Assembly (NCBI RefSeq): GCF_009659625.1
Contig: NZ_VOIW01000004.1
Span: forward strand, 575,787 to 639,786
Length of the DNA stretch: 64,000 nt
Reading direction: 5' to 3'
Source: Pseudomonas haemolytica
Lineage (GTDB): Bacteria; Pseudomonadota; Gammaproteobacteria; Pseudomonadales; Pseudomonadaceae
Shown one piece after another: positions 1-7,835 of the stretch. The notes below the pieces were generated by a model. It saw nothing but the letters and a program-made list of their open reading frames with translations, had not been told where the DNA came from and did no database searches. Position numbers and translations under genes: made by a program. Each line of letters begins with the position of its first letter. Positions within the stretch are counted from its first letter, which is position 1.

Positions 1-1713
1 GACCACGGTTTGCCCCGACAGGGCCACGTCGAGGGCGCCACGGTTGACGTCCGGTGTGAGCTGGTCGGCGAGCTGCGCGAGTTGCTGTGCACTGCCGGCG
101 GTGGCCACGGCCTGGAATATAGGGTCGTATTGGCTGAGGTCGCCGAGCAGGTGGTTTTTCACCACATTGACCGCAGTAGCAGCCGACGCCCCAGCGCCGA
201 CACCCGCCAACTCTTGCTGCACTTGCTGATCGCTTTTCACCGCCACCACGGCCTTGACCGTCTGCGCATCCGCCGAGTAGCTGAGCACGTCCAGCAACGA
301 CGACGCGCTGGCGACGGCCACGCCGTTGTTCTGCAGGTTGGTGGCTTGCAGCAAGGTGTATTGCGTACCGGCCTTGGGCGCGGCGAAGTCGCCAGGGTTG
401 GCGCTGATAGTCAGCTTGGAGGCCTGAGCCAGGTTGGCTGTACCGTTGACCGTGAGGTACGGCGTGGTCGGCACCACACTGTCGGCCAAGTGCATATCAA
501 TGCCCGCACCGCTGGCCACATTGAGGGTGCCGGTGACGGTGGTGCCGGGCGCGGAGAGGTTCAACGAACCTGAGTTGACCGACACCGGCGCGATGATGCG
601 ACTGCCAGTGAAACCTGCCTGGCCGTCGACGTTGACCGCGTTGAGGTTGAGCAGGTCGCCGGTGATTTGGCCGCCGGTCCAGTTCAAGCTCGCGAGGTTG
701 TTAGCGTCGATAGCAGTCCCGCTGCCGCTGCGGATTTCGCCGGCTTGCTGGTTGATCTCCAGCGGCGCCACCGGGCGCGTGGGGTCGAGGTAAATGGCGG
801 TGGCATCGGCGCTGATCACGCCACGGTTGACGACGCCCCGTGCACCGCTCGGTGCGTTGTTGGTGAAGGTTGCGCCACGCAAATCCACGGCGACGGCATT
901 AACGCCCTTGGCCTCGATAGTGCCGGTGTTGAGCAGGTAGTCGATATTGCCGCTGTAAAACTGCACCGCTTTTGCCTGGTCGCCGAGCACCGAGATCAGC
1001 CCGCTGTTTTCAATTTTCAGGTCGTTGGTGTCGGTTTCGATCACGAACCCCAGCGCCTCTCCACCGGTAACACGCAGGGTGCCGGAGTTAAGAATCTTGC
1101 CGCCGACGGTGACCGGCATGTTGTTGTGCGTGTCCAGGATCAACCCGTAACCGTAGTAGGAGGTGACATCCACCACGCCGGAGTTGATCACATCGCCGCC
1201 GACACTCGTGCCGTTCAGGTAGATACCCTCGCCGTCGCTTTCCGGCCCCGAACCCGGCACGTCAACGGTGATGATGGTTCCAGAGTTGATCACACTGCCG
1301 CCGACGTTTGCCGCGCCGACTTCAAACCCTTCTGCCCAAATCTGGTTGGTCAGCCTGATCGTGCCCGCTTGAACGACATCGCCGGTGATGGTCCCACCCC
1401 GGCTCGTGAGGTCTGAATCCAACGCACCATCCACAACAAACCCGCGTATGTTCAGGCCACTGCCATCGATGGTGTAATCGGCGCGATTGGTCAGCGAACC
1501 CTGGATATTGGTATCGGCCACACTCGCGCCATCAACATAGCGCTGGGTCGCTACCACATTACGTGAACCCACCAGGGTGACCGGCTCGTTGAACACTTGG
1601 TCTTTCCAAACGTTCTGGCCAGTGCTCACATCGAATTCCACCGCGCTTGCGTGTGCGGCGCCGGCGCTGACCATCAGGGCCAACAAGGTTTTCTGGAACG
1701 GCTTGCGCTTCAT
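1..1713 (-). CDS. autotransporter passenger, N-terminal part (runs off the left edge)
   Basis: An open frame runs from ATG 1713 to base 1 (571 codons) without a stop, so the C-terminus lies outside the window. The start has a GGAG Shine-Dalgarno about 7 nt upstream; an in-frame ATG at 1725 is possible but lacks one. The first ~23 residues (MKRKPFQKTLLALMVSAGAA...) form a signal peptide ending in AHA-S. The body is Gly/Asn/Ser/Val-rich with repeated 'xGDVxNSGTI' and 'GGxVINSG' strands, the pattern of a right-handed beta-helix passenger. The last visible residues (a Gln/Leu-rich helix, then LTPDVNRGALDVAL) resemble the linker that precedes an autotransporter beta-barrel. It is therefore probably a type Va adhesin or exoprotein; the barrel itself is inferred because it is not visible. 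It is transcribed away from the Cdi locus. Confidence 0.8.
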   Translation of the reverse strand, partial: MKRKPFQKTLLALMVSAGAAHASAVEFDVSTGQNVWKDQVFNEPVTLVGSRNVVATQRYVDGASVADTNIQGSLTNRADYTIDGSGLNIRGFVVDGALDSDLTSRGGTITGDVVQAGTIRLTNQIWAEGFEVGAANVGGSVINSGTIITVDVPGSGPESDGEGIYLNGTSVGGDVINSGVVDVTSYYGYGLILDTHNNMPVTVGGKILNSGTLRVTGGEALGFVIETDTNDLKIENSGLISVLGDQAKAVQFYSGNIDYLLNTGTIEAKGVNAVAVDLRGATFTNNAPSGARGVVNRGVISADATAIYLDPTRPVAPLEINQQAGEIRSGSGTAIDANNLASLNWTGGQITGDLLNLNAVNVDGQAGFTGSRIIAPVSVNSGSLNLSAPGTTVTGTLNVASGAGIDMHLADSVVPTTPYLTVNGTANLAQASKLTISANPGDFAAPKAGTQYTLLQATNLQNNGVAVASASSLLDVLSYSADAQTVKAVVAVKSDQQVQQELAGVGAGASAATAVNVVKNHLLGDLSQYDPIFQAVATAGSAQQLAQLADQLTPDVNRGALDVALSGQTVV

Positions 1714-2044
1714 TTCAAACTCCATGAACTACAGTCAAAGCCGCCAATACGCCCGGCGGCAGTAGGTGTGCTGAGCGAAAGGATCAATCGATCCGAATGA
1801 TGCCCCCAGGGCGCCTTTGCAAATCGCAGGCGCGAGCCGGTGCACCGTGGGCGGTGGCACAAAGGGGCTGTAAGGGGGAGAGGTTCACATTAATCCTTAA
1901 TGTTATTGAAAACGCTGCAGTCCATGCAGCCCGACCGATTGCGGGTGGGCGGGGTAAAGACACTGGGATAAACAAAATGTTCAAAGCCCAGGGTGGAGGC
2001 GCTTCACAATGGAAGGTATTGCATGAGGGGTGGTGCCATTGTTG

Positions 2045-2120
2045 TGATGCCTTGCGCGGTTTTGGGTGGGGGGCTTATAGCCCGGCGGTCGCTCAAAAAG
2101 CGACCGGGTTTGGCGACCCG
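2045..2120 (+). promoter_or_regulatory. promoter/leader-RNA element, copy A
   Basis: This 76-bp stretch aligns over its whole length with 5689-5765. It starts with TGATGCCTTGC and has a possible sigma-70 promoter (TTGCGC at 2053, 17 bp, TATAGC at 2076) whose -10 sits in a dyad GGGC-TTATA-GCCC (2071-2083). Two hairpins follow: GGTCGCT/AGCGACC (2087-2105) and CGGGT-TTGGCG-ACCCG (2105-2120). The stems differ from copy B by paired changes, while the TTGGCG loop is unchanged. No DUF3077-like gene follows this copy; a transcript would run into the palindrome at 2170 and antisense to the immunity gene at 2251. The rest of 1714-2250 holds nothing else I can identify. Confidence 0.5.
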
Positions 2121-2169
2121 AAGAACGAGCCCTCAATAATCAATGGAAAGAAAGGAGAAAGAAAAGAAA

Positions 2170-2230
2170 GGGGACAGATTTATTTATTTGGCTTTTTTAC
2201 TGGCACCTCGAACCCGAATAAATCTGTCCC
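2170..2230. repeat. GGGGACAG palindrome, copy 1
   Basis: The ends are inverted repeats: GGGGACAGATTTATTT on the left and AATAAATCTGTCCC on the right, enclosing about 30 bp. It lies 20 bp beyond the 3' end of the immunity gene at 2251-2643. Three relatives lie at 7722, 8340 and 9067, each also just past the 3' end of an immunity gene or candidate. The ends are conserved and the loops vary, as in REP-like or miniature mobile elements. Confidence 0.8.
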
Positions 2231-2250
2231 GCTTCTCCGTTCTTACCCAT

Positions 2251-2643
2251 TCAGACGACGATGATGTCACCGGAATCCAAATAAATCGAGTAAGACTCAT
2301 AACCATCTGAAACATCCGACTCGATGGTAATTTTCGCTCCCGTGCTAAATTTTATTTGTAGTGCGTCAGTTTCGACTTTCTCAACAGACTCAACGTCCAT
2401 TAATAAAAAATCCAATAAGGGTGCACTGGTAGACGAGTCGTTAAATTCGCGCTGACCCACAATGTCGTCAATTTGATATTTCAACCCGGCTTCTACACAG
2501 AATGAAACTTTATAAGGCGACACACCAGCGAATGTCTGCGGTCTTGAAAAATCAAGCCTCGTGACACGCACTCCAAAACAAACCATTTCCAGATAGCAGC
2601 CAGAAAGTAGAGAAAAATCAAAATCATCTGACAAAGTGCTCAT
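2251..2643 (-). CDS. candidate immunity protein for the orphan CdiA toxin
   Basis: This encodes 130 residues with no signal peptide or membrane segment, so it is a small acidic cytoplasmic protein. ATG 2643 has a good AGAGGT Shine-Dalgarno. It begins 27 bp after the stop of the orphan cdiA fragment (2671-5628), the standard position of a cdiI gene, and this position is the main evidence for function. The C-terminal half reads as alternating beta strands (IKFSTGAKITIESDVSDGYES...). Base composition is clearly lower in GC than the cdiA framework, as is usual for toxin/immunity tips. I do not recognise the family with confidence. Confidence 0.6.
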   Translation of the reverse strand: MSTLSDDFDFSLLSGCYLEMVCFGVRVTRLDFSRPQTFAGVSPYKVSFCVEAGLKYQIDDIVGQREFNDSSTSAPLLDFLLMDVESVEKVETDALQIKFSTGAKITIESDVSDGYESYSIYLDSGDIIVV

Positions 2644-2670
2644 ATGTACCTCTAATTAATCTATAAGCGT

Positions 2671-5628
2671 TCAGCGACGAACGGGGGGTAAAGAATCAGG
2701 AGGAAGCGGAATATGCGTGTCTCCCTGACCGATCCCCGGCTTTCCAGTCGCAGGATTCATCGGCTGCTTCCCTGAATTTTGCCAGCGCCAGTAGCCATTC
2801 TCATAACCTGAAACAGCTGACGATCCAGGGGGCATAACCCGTATGTGCTCTCCTTTCGCGGGATCTGTCCCTTGCGGATAGTAGACTTCACCGCCGTTTT
2901 TACCCGGTCGGCTCACCCAGCCAGACGGGATTATCGGGGCCTGTGGTGGATTTGATATTTCCTCTACGGTTTTTGGAGTCTTCGCTTTGCCTTTGGGTAC
3001 CTCCGTACCTTTTACAGTATCCGCGCCTACTCCGCGTGGTTCGCCGCCAACGTACTGCTGCCAATCCGGATGATAAGGATTGGCTCTCATTTCATCGGAG
3101 ACAGTTGTAATTCCACCAGAGGAGTTTTTTCCCCCTGCCGTTGTTATATCACTCTGACCGCTTTTCCCTTTCCCCGCGCCAGAACGTGAGGGTAATGTAA
3201 TCCCAATTCCTGCCTTAATTGCCTCCGCGCCGAGCTTAACTAATGGCCCACCACCCGCAGAGCTGATATCTGCTGCAATTTGGCTGGACGCGTCTAGGTT
3301 GTTCCCTATCACAAAACCAACCGCAGAAGCAGCACCGCCCTGCCCTTGGGATCTCAACCTACCTACCAGATCAACGAGTTTCTGATCATCGTTCGCCAAG
3401 GAAGTGGCAATACCTCTGCAGCGTTGCGGATCGCGTGCGCAAAGCGCATCCAACTCGTCATTTCTCTGCTGATCAAGTTCCGCATAACGCTGCCGGACCT
3501 CACGCTTCTCTTGCTCCGTAGCCTTGCTATCTACCTCCCGAAGCATCTCCTCGACTTCTTCGTGGTAAAGATAGTTGAACGTCGTCGCCTTCTGAGCAAT
3601 CTGAGAGCCTTTTTCCAAATCTCCATCGACCGCCGCAGCTGCTAACAAGCCTGTCAGCTGTGAAAGCATCAGCGTGATGTCGTCATTGCCTTGAGCAGCC
3701 CACACCAACTGATTGATGAGTGCCTCATTCAGCCCGGCAGAGGCAGCCCCGGTTTTGAAATCGCTACCTGTGGCTTCAGCTAGCAATCCCCCCATCAAAG
3801 CATGCGCAATAATCTTTTGAGGGCTGCCATTGGGGAACGTGACGTAATCACCCACCCAATTAAAACCGGTAGCCATTGCAACGTTGCCAGCCTCTCCCAA
3901 CAAGGCCGCATTGAAGTTGTCGCCGAAGCTTCCCCCTTGAACGGCCGTCGATATCCCGCTGGAGATTACCGCCCGACCACCAGTACGCAGCGCGATATCG
4001 CCTGCTGACGTCCAGGTGAAAATATCTTTGGAGGAGTTTGTAACCGCCAAGGTTGAACCCGTACTCGGGGTAACACCTTGGACTGTGCTTGTACTTGTGC
4101 CTGCACCTGCGCCATCAGCACCAGCGAACCAATTAGTGTCGGCATACTCAAGAGCCCCCGCCGTAAACCCGGCGACTGCTGCGCTTTTCAGGCTATTGGC
4201 GCTGACCGTTTCCTTAAGCGCTGCACCCAAATTGCCTTTGTTGTTGATGGTGCTGGTGACTGCCGTCGTACTCAGGCTGGTGCTCACCGCAAGGGTGGCT
4301 CCCTGCAACCCGAATCCTACCGGCCCCATAATCGCCGCCATCATGATTGCTATCGCAATCTTGGCACCGGCACCCAACCCTGAATTGTCGTACTTGAAGC
4401 TCTCGTGAATCTCTTTCACCTGGCGCCAATCAATGTCGCCACGCGCCTCAGCTTGCTTCAACCAGGCCAAATTAGGATCAGCCTTGACCATCGCATCAAC
4501 GGTCTGGCTTACAGTCTGCTGATCGACCTGTTTGACGTCGATACGAATGCCTTCGGCTGCCTTGATGACGAGTTTTCCTTGGGCAACCAACTCGCTCTGA
4601 CGCAAGGTTTCGTCTGTATTACCTTTGCCCTTAGCGCTGAACCACGAAAGGTCGCTTTTGCTCTTAGTGTGGCTCTCATCGTGCAGGTCCTTGACGCCTT
4701 CAAAGACAATTGCACCGCCGCTATCAAGGATGATGTCCTTGCCGCTATTAAGCTTTGCGACTTGATACAGCTGGTCGCCATCGCTTTTCAGCACCAGGTT
4801 GCCACCTGTCTTGATCTCGGTACCTACCTGAGTAGTGCGGGTCACTTCATCCATCTGCGCCTTTTTAGCGCCCCAGCTTCCCTTCTCCTTCATGTCATAC
4901 AACGTATGCGTGCTGTTCTCAGCCGCCAACAAACTCAACTTATCCCCGCTATACAGATAAGCCTCATTCCCCGCGCTGATCCTGCTCGCCACGATCGTGG
5001 TGTCACGCCCGGCCTGGCTGACAAAATCCCCACCCGCCGTGATTACGCTTGCCACTTGGGTAGTCTGGTCGTCCGAGGTCTTGATGCGTTTCTTGCCGTG
5101 TTTTTCCTTGCCCTCGACGTTGTGCATGTCGCTGACCGAGGCGACGCTTAAGTCGCGGCCGGCGGCGATGTTGAGGTCTTTGCCGGCGGTGGCGGTGGTG
5201 TCGTTGGTGATGTCGCCTTTAAGCGCCGTGAGGCTGACTTGCTTGCCGCGGATTTCGCCGGCCATGGCGTTGCGGATGCTGTCCTGGGCCAGCAGGTTGA
5301 GGTTGTTGCCAGCTTCGACCAAGCCGCCAGTGTAGATACTGCCGCTGCTGATGGCGGAGAGGTTGTTGCTGGCGCGCAGGGTGCCGACGTTGATCAGGTC
5401 GCCGCCGGTGACCAGGTTGAGGTCGCGGCCCTGGATGAGACTGTTGCCGCGTACGTTGCGCGAGTCCGCCTGGGCCAGGTAGAGCACCGGCACGAGGACG
5501 GTCTGGCCGTCGATGACGCGGTTTTCCATCCACACGATGTCGTGCGTCAGGGCGCCGACTTGCTGGTCGGTGAGGGCCACGCCAAGGCTAAGGCGCAGGG
5601 CGTCTTTGCTGGCAAGGCCGTTGTCCAT
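2671..5628 (-). CDS. orphan CdiA C-terminal module (DUF637 pretoxin region plus toxin tip)
   Basis: The 985 codons correspond to the C-terminal third of the full CdiA at 9771-18155. The protein starts at the MDNGLASKD... segment, which lies mid-protein in CdiA, and DNA similarity extends upstream to about 5685 without a usable start. It has no signal peptide or TPS secretion domain and could not be exported by CdiB as it stands. Order: FHA-2 type repeats, the LWxxAKGKGN and LRQSELVAQG segments, a DUF637-like hydrophobic region (near residues 410-620), then a unique tip of about 330 residues that differs from the AHH tip of CdiA. The tip is Gly/Pro/Lys-rich and ends with GYWRWQNSGK...THIPLPPDSLPP, which I cannot assign to a toxin family. 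A 109-codon in-frame segment of CdiA is missing near 5193. It is probably a reserve toxin cassette or a remnant. Confidence 0.75.
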   Translation of the reverse strand: MDNGLASKDALRLSLGVALTDQQVGALTHDIVWMENRVIDGQTVLVPVLYLAQADSRNVRGNSLIQGRDLNLVTGGDLINVGTLRASNNLSAISSGSIYTGGLVEAGNNLNLLAQDSIRNAMAGEIRGKQVSLTALKGDITNDTTATAGKDLNIAAGRDLSVASVSDMHNVEGKEKHGKKRIKTSDDQTTQVASVITAGGDFVSQAGRDTTIVASRISAGNEAYLYSGDKLSLLAAENSTHTLYDMKEKGSWGAKKAQMDEVTRTTQVGTEIKTGGNLVLKSDGDQLYQVAKLNSGKDIILDSGGAIVFEGVKDLHDESHTKSKSDLSWFSAKGKGNTDETLRQSELVAQGKLVIKAAEGIRIDVKQVDQQTVSQTVDAMVKADPNLAWLKQAEARGDIDWRQVKEIHESFKYDNSGLGAGAKIAIAIMMAAIMGPVGFGLQGATLAVSTSLSTTAVTSTINNKGNLGAALKETVSANSLKSAAVAGFTAGALEYADTNWFAGADGAGAGTSTSTVQGVTPSTGSTLAVTNSSKDIFTWTSAGDIALRTGGRAVISSGISTAVQGGSFGDNFNAALLGEAGNVAMATGFNWVGDYVTFPNGSPQKIIAHALMGGLLAEATGSDFKTGAASAGLNEALINQLVWAAQGNDDITLMLSQLTGLLAAAAVDGDLEKGSQIAQKATTFNYLYHEEVEEMLREVDSKATEQEKREVRQRYAELDQQRNDELDALCARDPQRCRGIATSLANDDQKLVDLVGRLRSQGQGGAASAVGFVIGNNLDASSQIAADISSAGGGPLVKLGAEAIKAGIGITLPSRSGAGKGKSGQSDITTAGGKNSSGGITTVSDEMRANPYHPDWQQYVGGEPRGVGADTVKGTEVPKGKAKTPKTVEEISNPPQAPIIPSGWVSRPGKNGGEVYYPQGTDPAKGEHIRVMPPGSSAVSGYENGYWRWQNSGKQPMNPATGKPGIGQGDTHIPLPPDSLPPVRR

Positions 5629-5688
5629 CAGGTAGCGGAATTGGTCGGCGTCGCTGTAGAGGCCGCCGGCGAGGAAGCGTTGGCTTTT

Positions 5689-5965
5689 TGATGCCTTGCA
5701 CGTTTTTACGTGAAGGACTTATAGTCCGCTGGTCGCCCCCATGGCGATTCAGGTTTGGCGACCTGACGGTAGAGAATGCGCAAGCTGGTGGCTTTTGTGC
5801 AGCCACTTGCGCGCCTGCAAAGTCGTTTTATGACGGCTGTGCGCGGGAGACCTTCGGGTCTGCCGGTTTTCTCTACTGCCGGTTCGCCAACCTGCGTACA
5901 GCTGTCACCCATACGTTTGGCGACGTTTGAGTGATGGCATTTATCACTTAAGTAGAGAGCTTAAT
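5689..5965 (+). ncRNA. promoter and structured leader of the DUF3077-like gene (copy B)
   Basis: A plausible sigma-70 promoter (TTGCAC at 5697, 17 bp, TATAGT at 5720) has its -10 inside the dyad GGAC-TTATA-GTCC. Downstream come GGTCGCC/GGCGATT (5731-5749, two G-U pairs) and CAGGT-TTGGCG-ACCTG (5750-5765). A long arm follows in which GGTAGAGAA (from about 5767) pairs with TTCTCTAC (from about 5868), enclosing a GCGCAAG/CTTGCGC stem and an AGACC-TTCG-GGTCT tetraloop hairpin. TCGCCAA at 5884 can pair with either TTGGCGA at 5755 or TTGGCGA near 5917, so alternative folds exist. The gene starts at 5966. The leader's 5' portion is shared with 2045-2120. Cis-regulation is an inference; an independent small RNA is also possible. 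Confidence 0.5.
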
Positions 5966-6235
5966 ATGAACCGATACATGCCGTTAACAGGTCACGACTC
6001 AACCATCCCCGCGCTGGTAATCGACACGCAAGCGCCTCTCGATGTTCTCTATGACGCCGCCGCGTATCGTATTCGCGCGGTGACGCAGTTTTTGGAGAAC
6101 CTGGCGTTTCGGGAGGAAATCAGCAGTGATGCGATTGTGCTGCACGACTTTGCGCTGTTGCTGGCCATCCCTCTGAGAGATGGGTGTGATCTACTGGATG
6201 TGGTTGGACGGAAGTTGAATTCGCTAGCTTCTTAA
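5966..6235 (+). CDS. small DUF3077/DUF6124-like protein
   Basis: This encodes 89 residues starting at ATG 5966 (MNRYMPLTGHDS...); an in-frame TTG at 5927 would add 13 residues but lies in the leader. It is predicted to be helical and cytoplasmic, with the pattern 'LYDAAAYRIRAVTQFLENLA...AIVLHDFALLLAIPLRDGCDLLDVV' that resembles the small, poorly understood DUF3077/DUF6124 proteins abundant in Pseudomonas. There is no catalytic motif. It has a long structured leader, a perfect terminator-like stem eight bases after the stop, and no co-transcribed partner, so it is a stand-alone unit. Family recognition is from memory of the pattern. Confidence 0.6.
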   Translation: MNRYMPLTGHDSTIPALVIDTQAPLDVLYDAAAYRIRAVTQFLENLAFREEISSDAIVLHDFALLLAIPLRDGCDLLDVVGRKLNSLAS

Positions 6236-6243
6236 ATAAAAAT

Positions 6244-6266
6244 GGGCGGTTATCTGGTAACCGCCC
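6244..6266 (+). terminator. intrinsic terminator-like hairpin
   Basis: GGGCGGTTA-TCTGG-TAACCGCCC is a perfect 9-bp stem right after the DUF3077-like gene. A-rich sequence precedes it, but there is no clear T-run after it, so it may work better for minus-strand transcription or be Rho-assisted. Confidence 0.6.
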
Positions 6267-6445
6267 TACTCAAAAATCCAAGCAGACAAAAATAAAAATT
6301 GATTTTTAAAGAACGCAATTCTTGTAACCCTATCAAAAACCGGATACTTATGGCCCGACACGTCGGCCCTGTTCGCGACAGAAATATATTAAACAAATTG
6401 CCAATTTAAATATAGACAAAATTCTCATACTGACAAATAAGGTAA

Positions 6446-7015
6446 ATGACTATGGATAGCAAACAGATCAATGAAGCCAGCAAATTTCTTAGCTACGTAC
6501 TAAGACATAAACCACACTCTATTGGGCTTGAGTTAGACTCGGACGGGTGGGCAGAGATCGACCAATTAATAATTGGCTCCGCGAATGAGGGGCGTAATAT
6601 AAATCGTGAAATGATTTTGGCTATCTTGACAAGCAGTGAAAAAAAACGCTTTGCAATTTCTAGCGATGGGCAACATATTAGAGCTTTGCAGGGACACTCA
6701 AGTGAAAATGTAAGTATCCGACTCCCTGCTGAAACCCCGCCGACAATTTTGTATCACGGAACGGCCACTCGCTTCCTAAAGTCAATCCAGCAACAAGGAT
6801 TAATCTCCGGTTCTCGCCATCATGTACATTTAACAAAAGATAAAAGCACAGCATTAGCCGTTGGACAGAGATACGGAAAACCTGTGATCCTCATAATTGA
6901 CTCTCTAAAAATGCATCAAGACGGTTTAGCTTTTTATCTAGCTGAAAATGGTATATGGCTAACAACCCACGTTCCGCCACAATATATTATGCAGGAACAA
7001 GGAAGCTCCATCTAG
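6446..7015 (+). CDS. kptA: RNA 2'-phosphotransferase, Tpt1/KptA family
   Basis: This encodes 189 residues, the usual length for bacterial KptA; the start at ATG 6446 has AAGG upstream. Family members transfer an RNA 2'-phosphate to NAD+, giving ADP-ribose 1'',2''-cyclic phosphate. Visible hallmarks are the N-terminal winged-helix segment with LSYVLRHKP (Arg20, His21), KKRFAIS (Arg68), LYHGTA (His104), HHVHLT (around 125-130) and the QRYGKPV block (Arg142), which together match the catalytic Arg-His-Arg-Arg set and NAD site. The gene is AT-rich relative to its surroundings and points against the Cdi fragments on both sides, suggesting acquisition. In bacteria the natural substrate is unknown; its position among RNase-type toxin remnants is suggestive only. 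Confidence 0.9.
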   Translation: MTMDSKQINEASKFLSYVLRHKPHSIGLELDSDGWAEIDQLIIGSANEGRNINREMILAILTSSEKKRFAISSDGQHIRALQGHSSENVSIRLPAETPPTILYHGTATRFLKSIQQQGLISGSRHHVHLTKDKSTALAVGQRYGKPVILIIDSLKMHQDGLAFYLAENGIWLTTHVPPQYIMQEQGSSI

Positions 7016-7085
7016 CATAAAGGTCTGGATACACGCACCTTATAGCTTACATCAACCAAACACCCAACTCTCAGCGTAAATCTTT

Positions 7086-7477
7086 TCATTCAAAAGAAAA
7101 GGATTTGGCTATCACATATACAGCGACACCTATAGAATGGAAAAACAATCGATAATGAGCATAACCGGAAATACCAGACCTTTCTTTATCTATATCTACC
7201 ATCTCTGAATAACCATACTCGACCAAACAATTAAGAAGCTCTATGCCTTCATCACTTGAACAGCTAAATGGGCTGTACCCAGGGAACGGCAACTTATAAA
7301 AGTATTTTGCCTTTTTAAATCGAAACGTTTTTTTTCGTCGGAAGCCCCATCACCGATTTCAAAAAAAACATTTATGATCAGTTCTGTTCCTGCATAAAGT
7401 ATTTCAACCCTACTCTCACCATCAAGGGGCAAAAAACTATTCATATCAACAAGTTTTTTAGGATTAGATAATTTCAC
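7086..7477 (-). pseudogene. frameshifted immunity gene next to an orphan toxin tail
   Basis: Two overlapping frames on the minus strand (7477-7241 and 7292-7086) join into one 130-residue protein if one A is added to the run of eight A's at 7335-7328 (minus strand). The joined sequence reads ...GASDEKKTFRFKKAKYFYKLPFPGYSPFS... and continues smoothly to the final stop. Translation starts at GTG 7477 with a GAGGAAA Shine-Dalgarno, five bases after the stop of the toxin tail, the usual toxin-immunity spacing. As written the protein truncates after about 78 residues with a different tail. Possible explanations are a true frameshift, phase variation or slippage at the poly-A tract, or a sequencing error. 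Confidence 0.65.
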
Positions 7478-7482
7478 TTTGT

Positions 7483-7718
7483 TTATTTCCTCGCCTTCTC
7501 TACAGAGCCTTCATAGTTTTTATTAAGCTGATTCTTTACCAAATCATCAAAAGTTGTATTATCAAAAGCTTTTAGGCCGGTTTTATCGATACCGTGCCAT
7601 TGGCTCTTCGGTATGCCTGCGTCTATGAGCGCAGTGGAGGTTCTGGTGTTGGAAATTACTTTTCTTCCGTCGATAACCACATAATCAAGAGGTACCTGAT
7701 TCGGACGAATAGTAGGAG
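7483..7718 (-). pseudogene. orphan CdiA toxin tail without a start
   Basis: This open segment of about 78 codons begins at the edge of the palindrome at 7722 and has no initiation codon near its 5' end (an internal GTG lies at 7680). It reads RPNQVPLDYVVIDGRK, then VISNTRTSTALIDAGIPKSQ and WHGIDKTG, and ends in a basic VEKARK. This looks like the C-terminal end of a polymorphic toxin rather than a free gene. An immunity frame follows at once. I recall similar tails on CdiA/filamentous haemagglutinin proteins but cannot name the activity. Low GC compared with cdiA supports a tip origin. Confidence 0.6.
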
Positions 7719-7721
7719 AAA

Positions 7722-7777
7722 GGGGACAGATTTATTTAATACGCTTTTCAACTCTAATTTAAATAAATCTGCCCCCT
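7722..7777. repeat. GGGGACAG palindrome, copy 2
   Basis: GGGGACAGATTTATTT and AAATAAATCTGCCCCC flank a 23-bp loop beginning AATACGCTTTTC, which is shared with copy 4. It separates the toxin tail ending its homology at 7718 from the 3' end of the immunity candidate at 7836. Confidence 0.85.
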
Positions 7778-7835
7778 TTTCTCCCGAACCAAAAGAATAA
7801 ATTATCAAGTTTTTCATATTTATTAGCCAGACCTT

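Noticed and set aside
1797..2264. Plus-strand open frame (155 codons) between the autotransporter and the orphan module
   Set aside because: It runs through the leader element and the palindrome, has no ribosome site and codes for no recognisable protein.
5688..5930. Plus-strand open frame within the leader of the DUF3077-like gene
   Set aside because: It overlaps the structured RNA and promoter; the stem pairing explains the sequence better than coding does.
6446..7015. kptA as another Cdi toxin tip (ADP-ribosyltransferase fold)
   Set aside because: It has its own start and ribosome site, full family length and all catalytic residues of Tpt1, and lies on the opposite strand from the cdi fragments.
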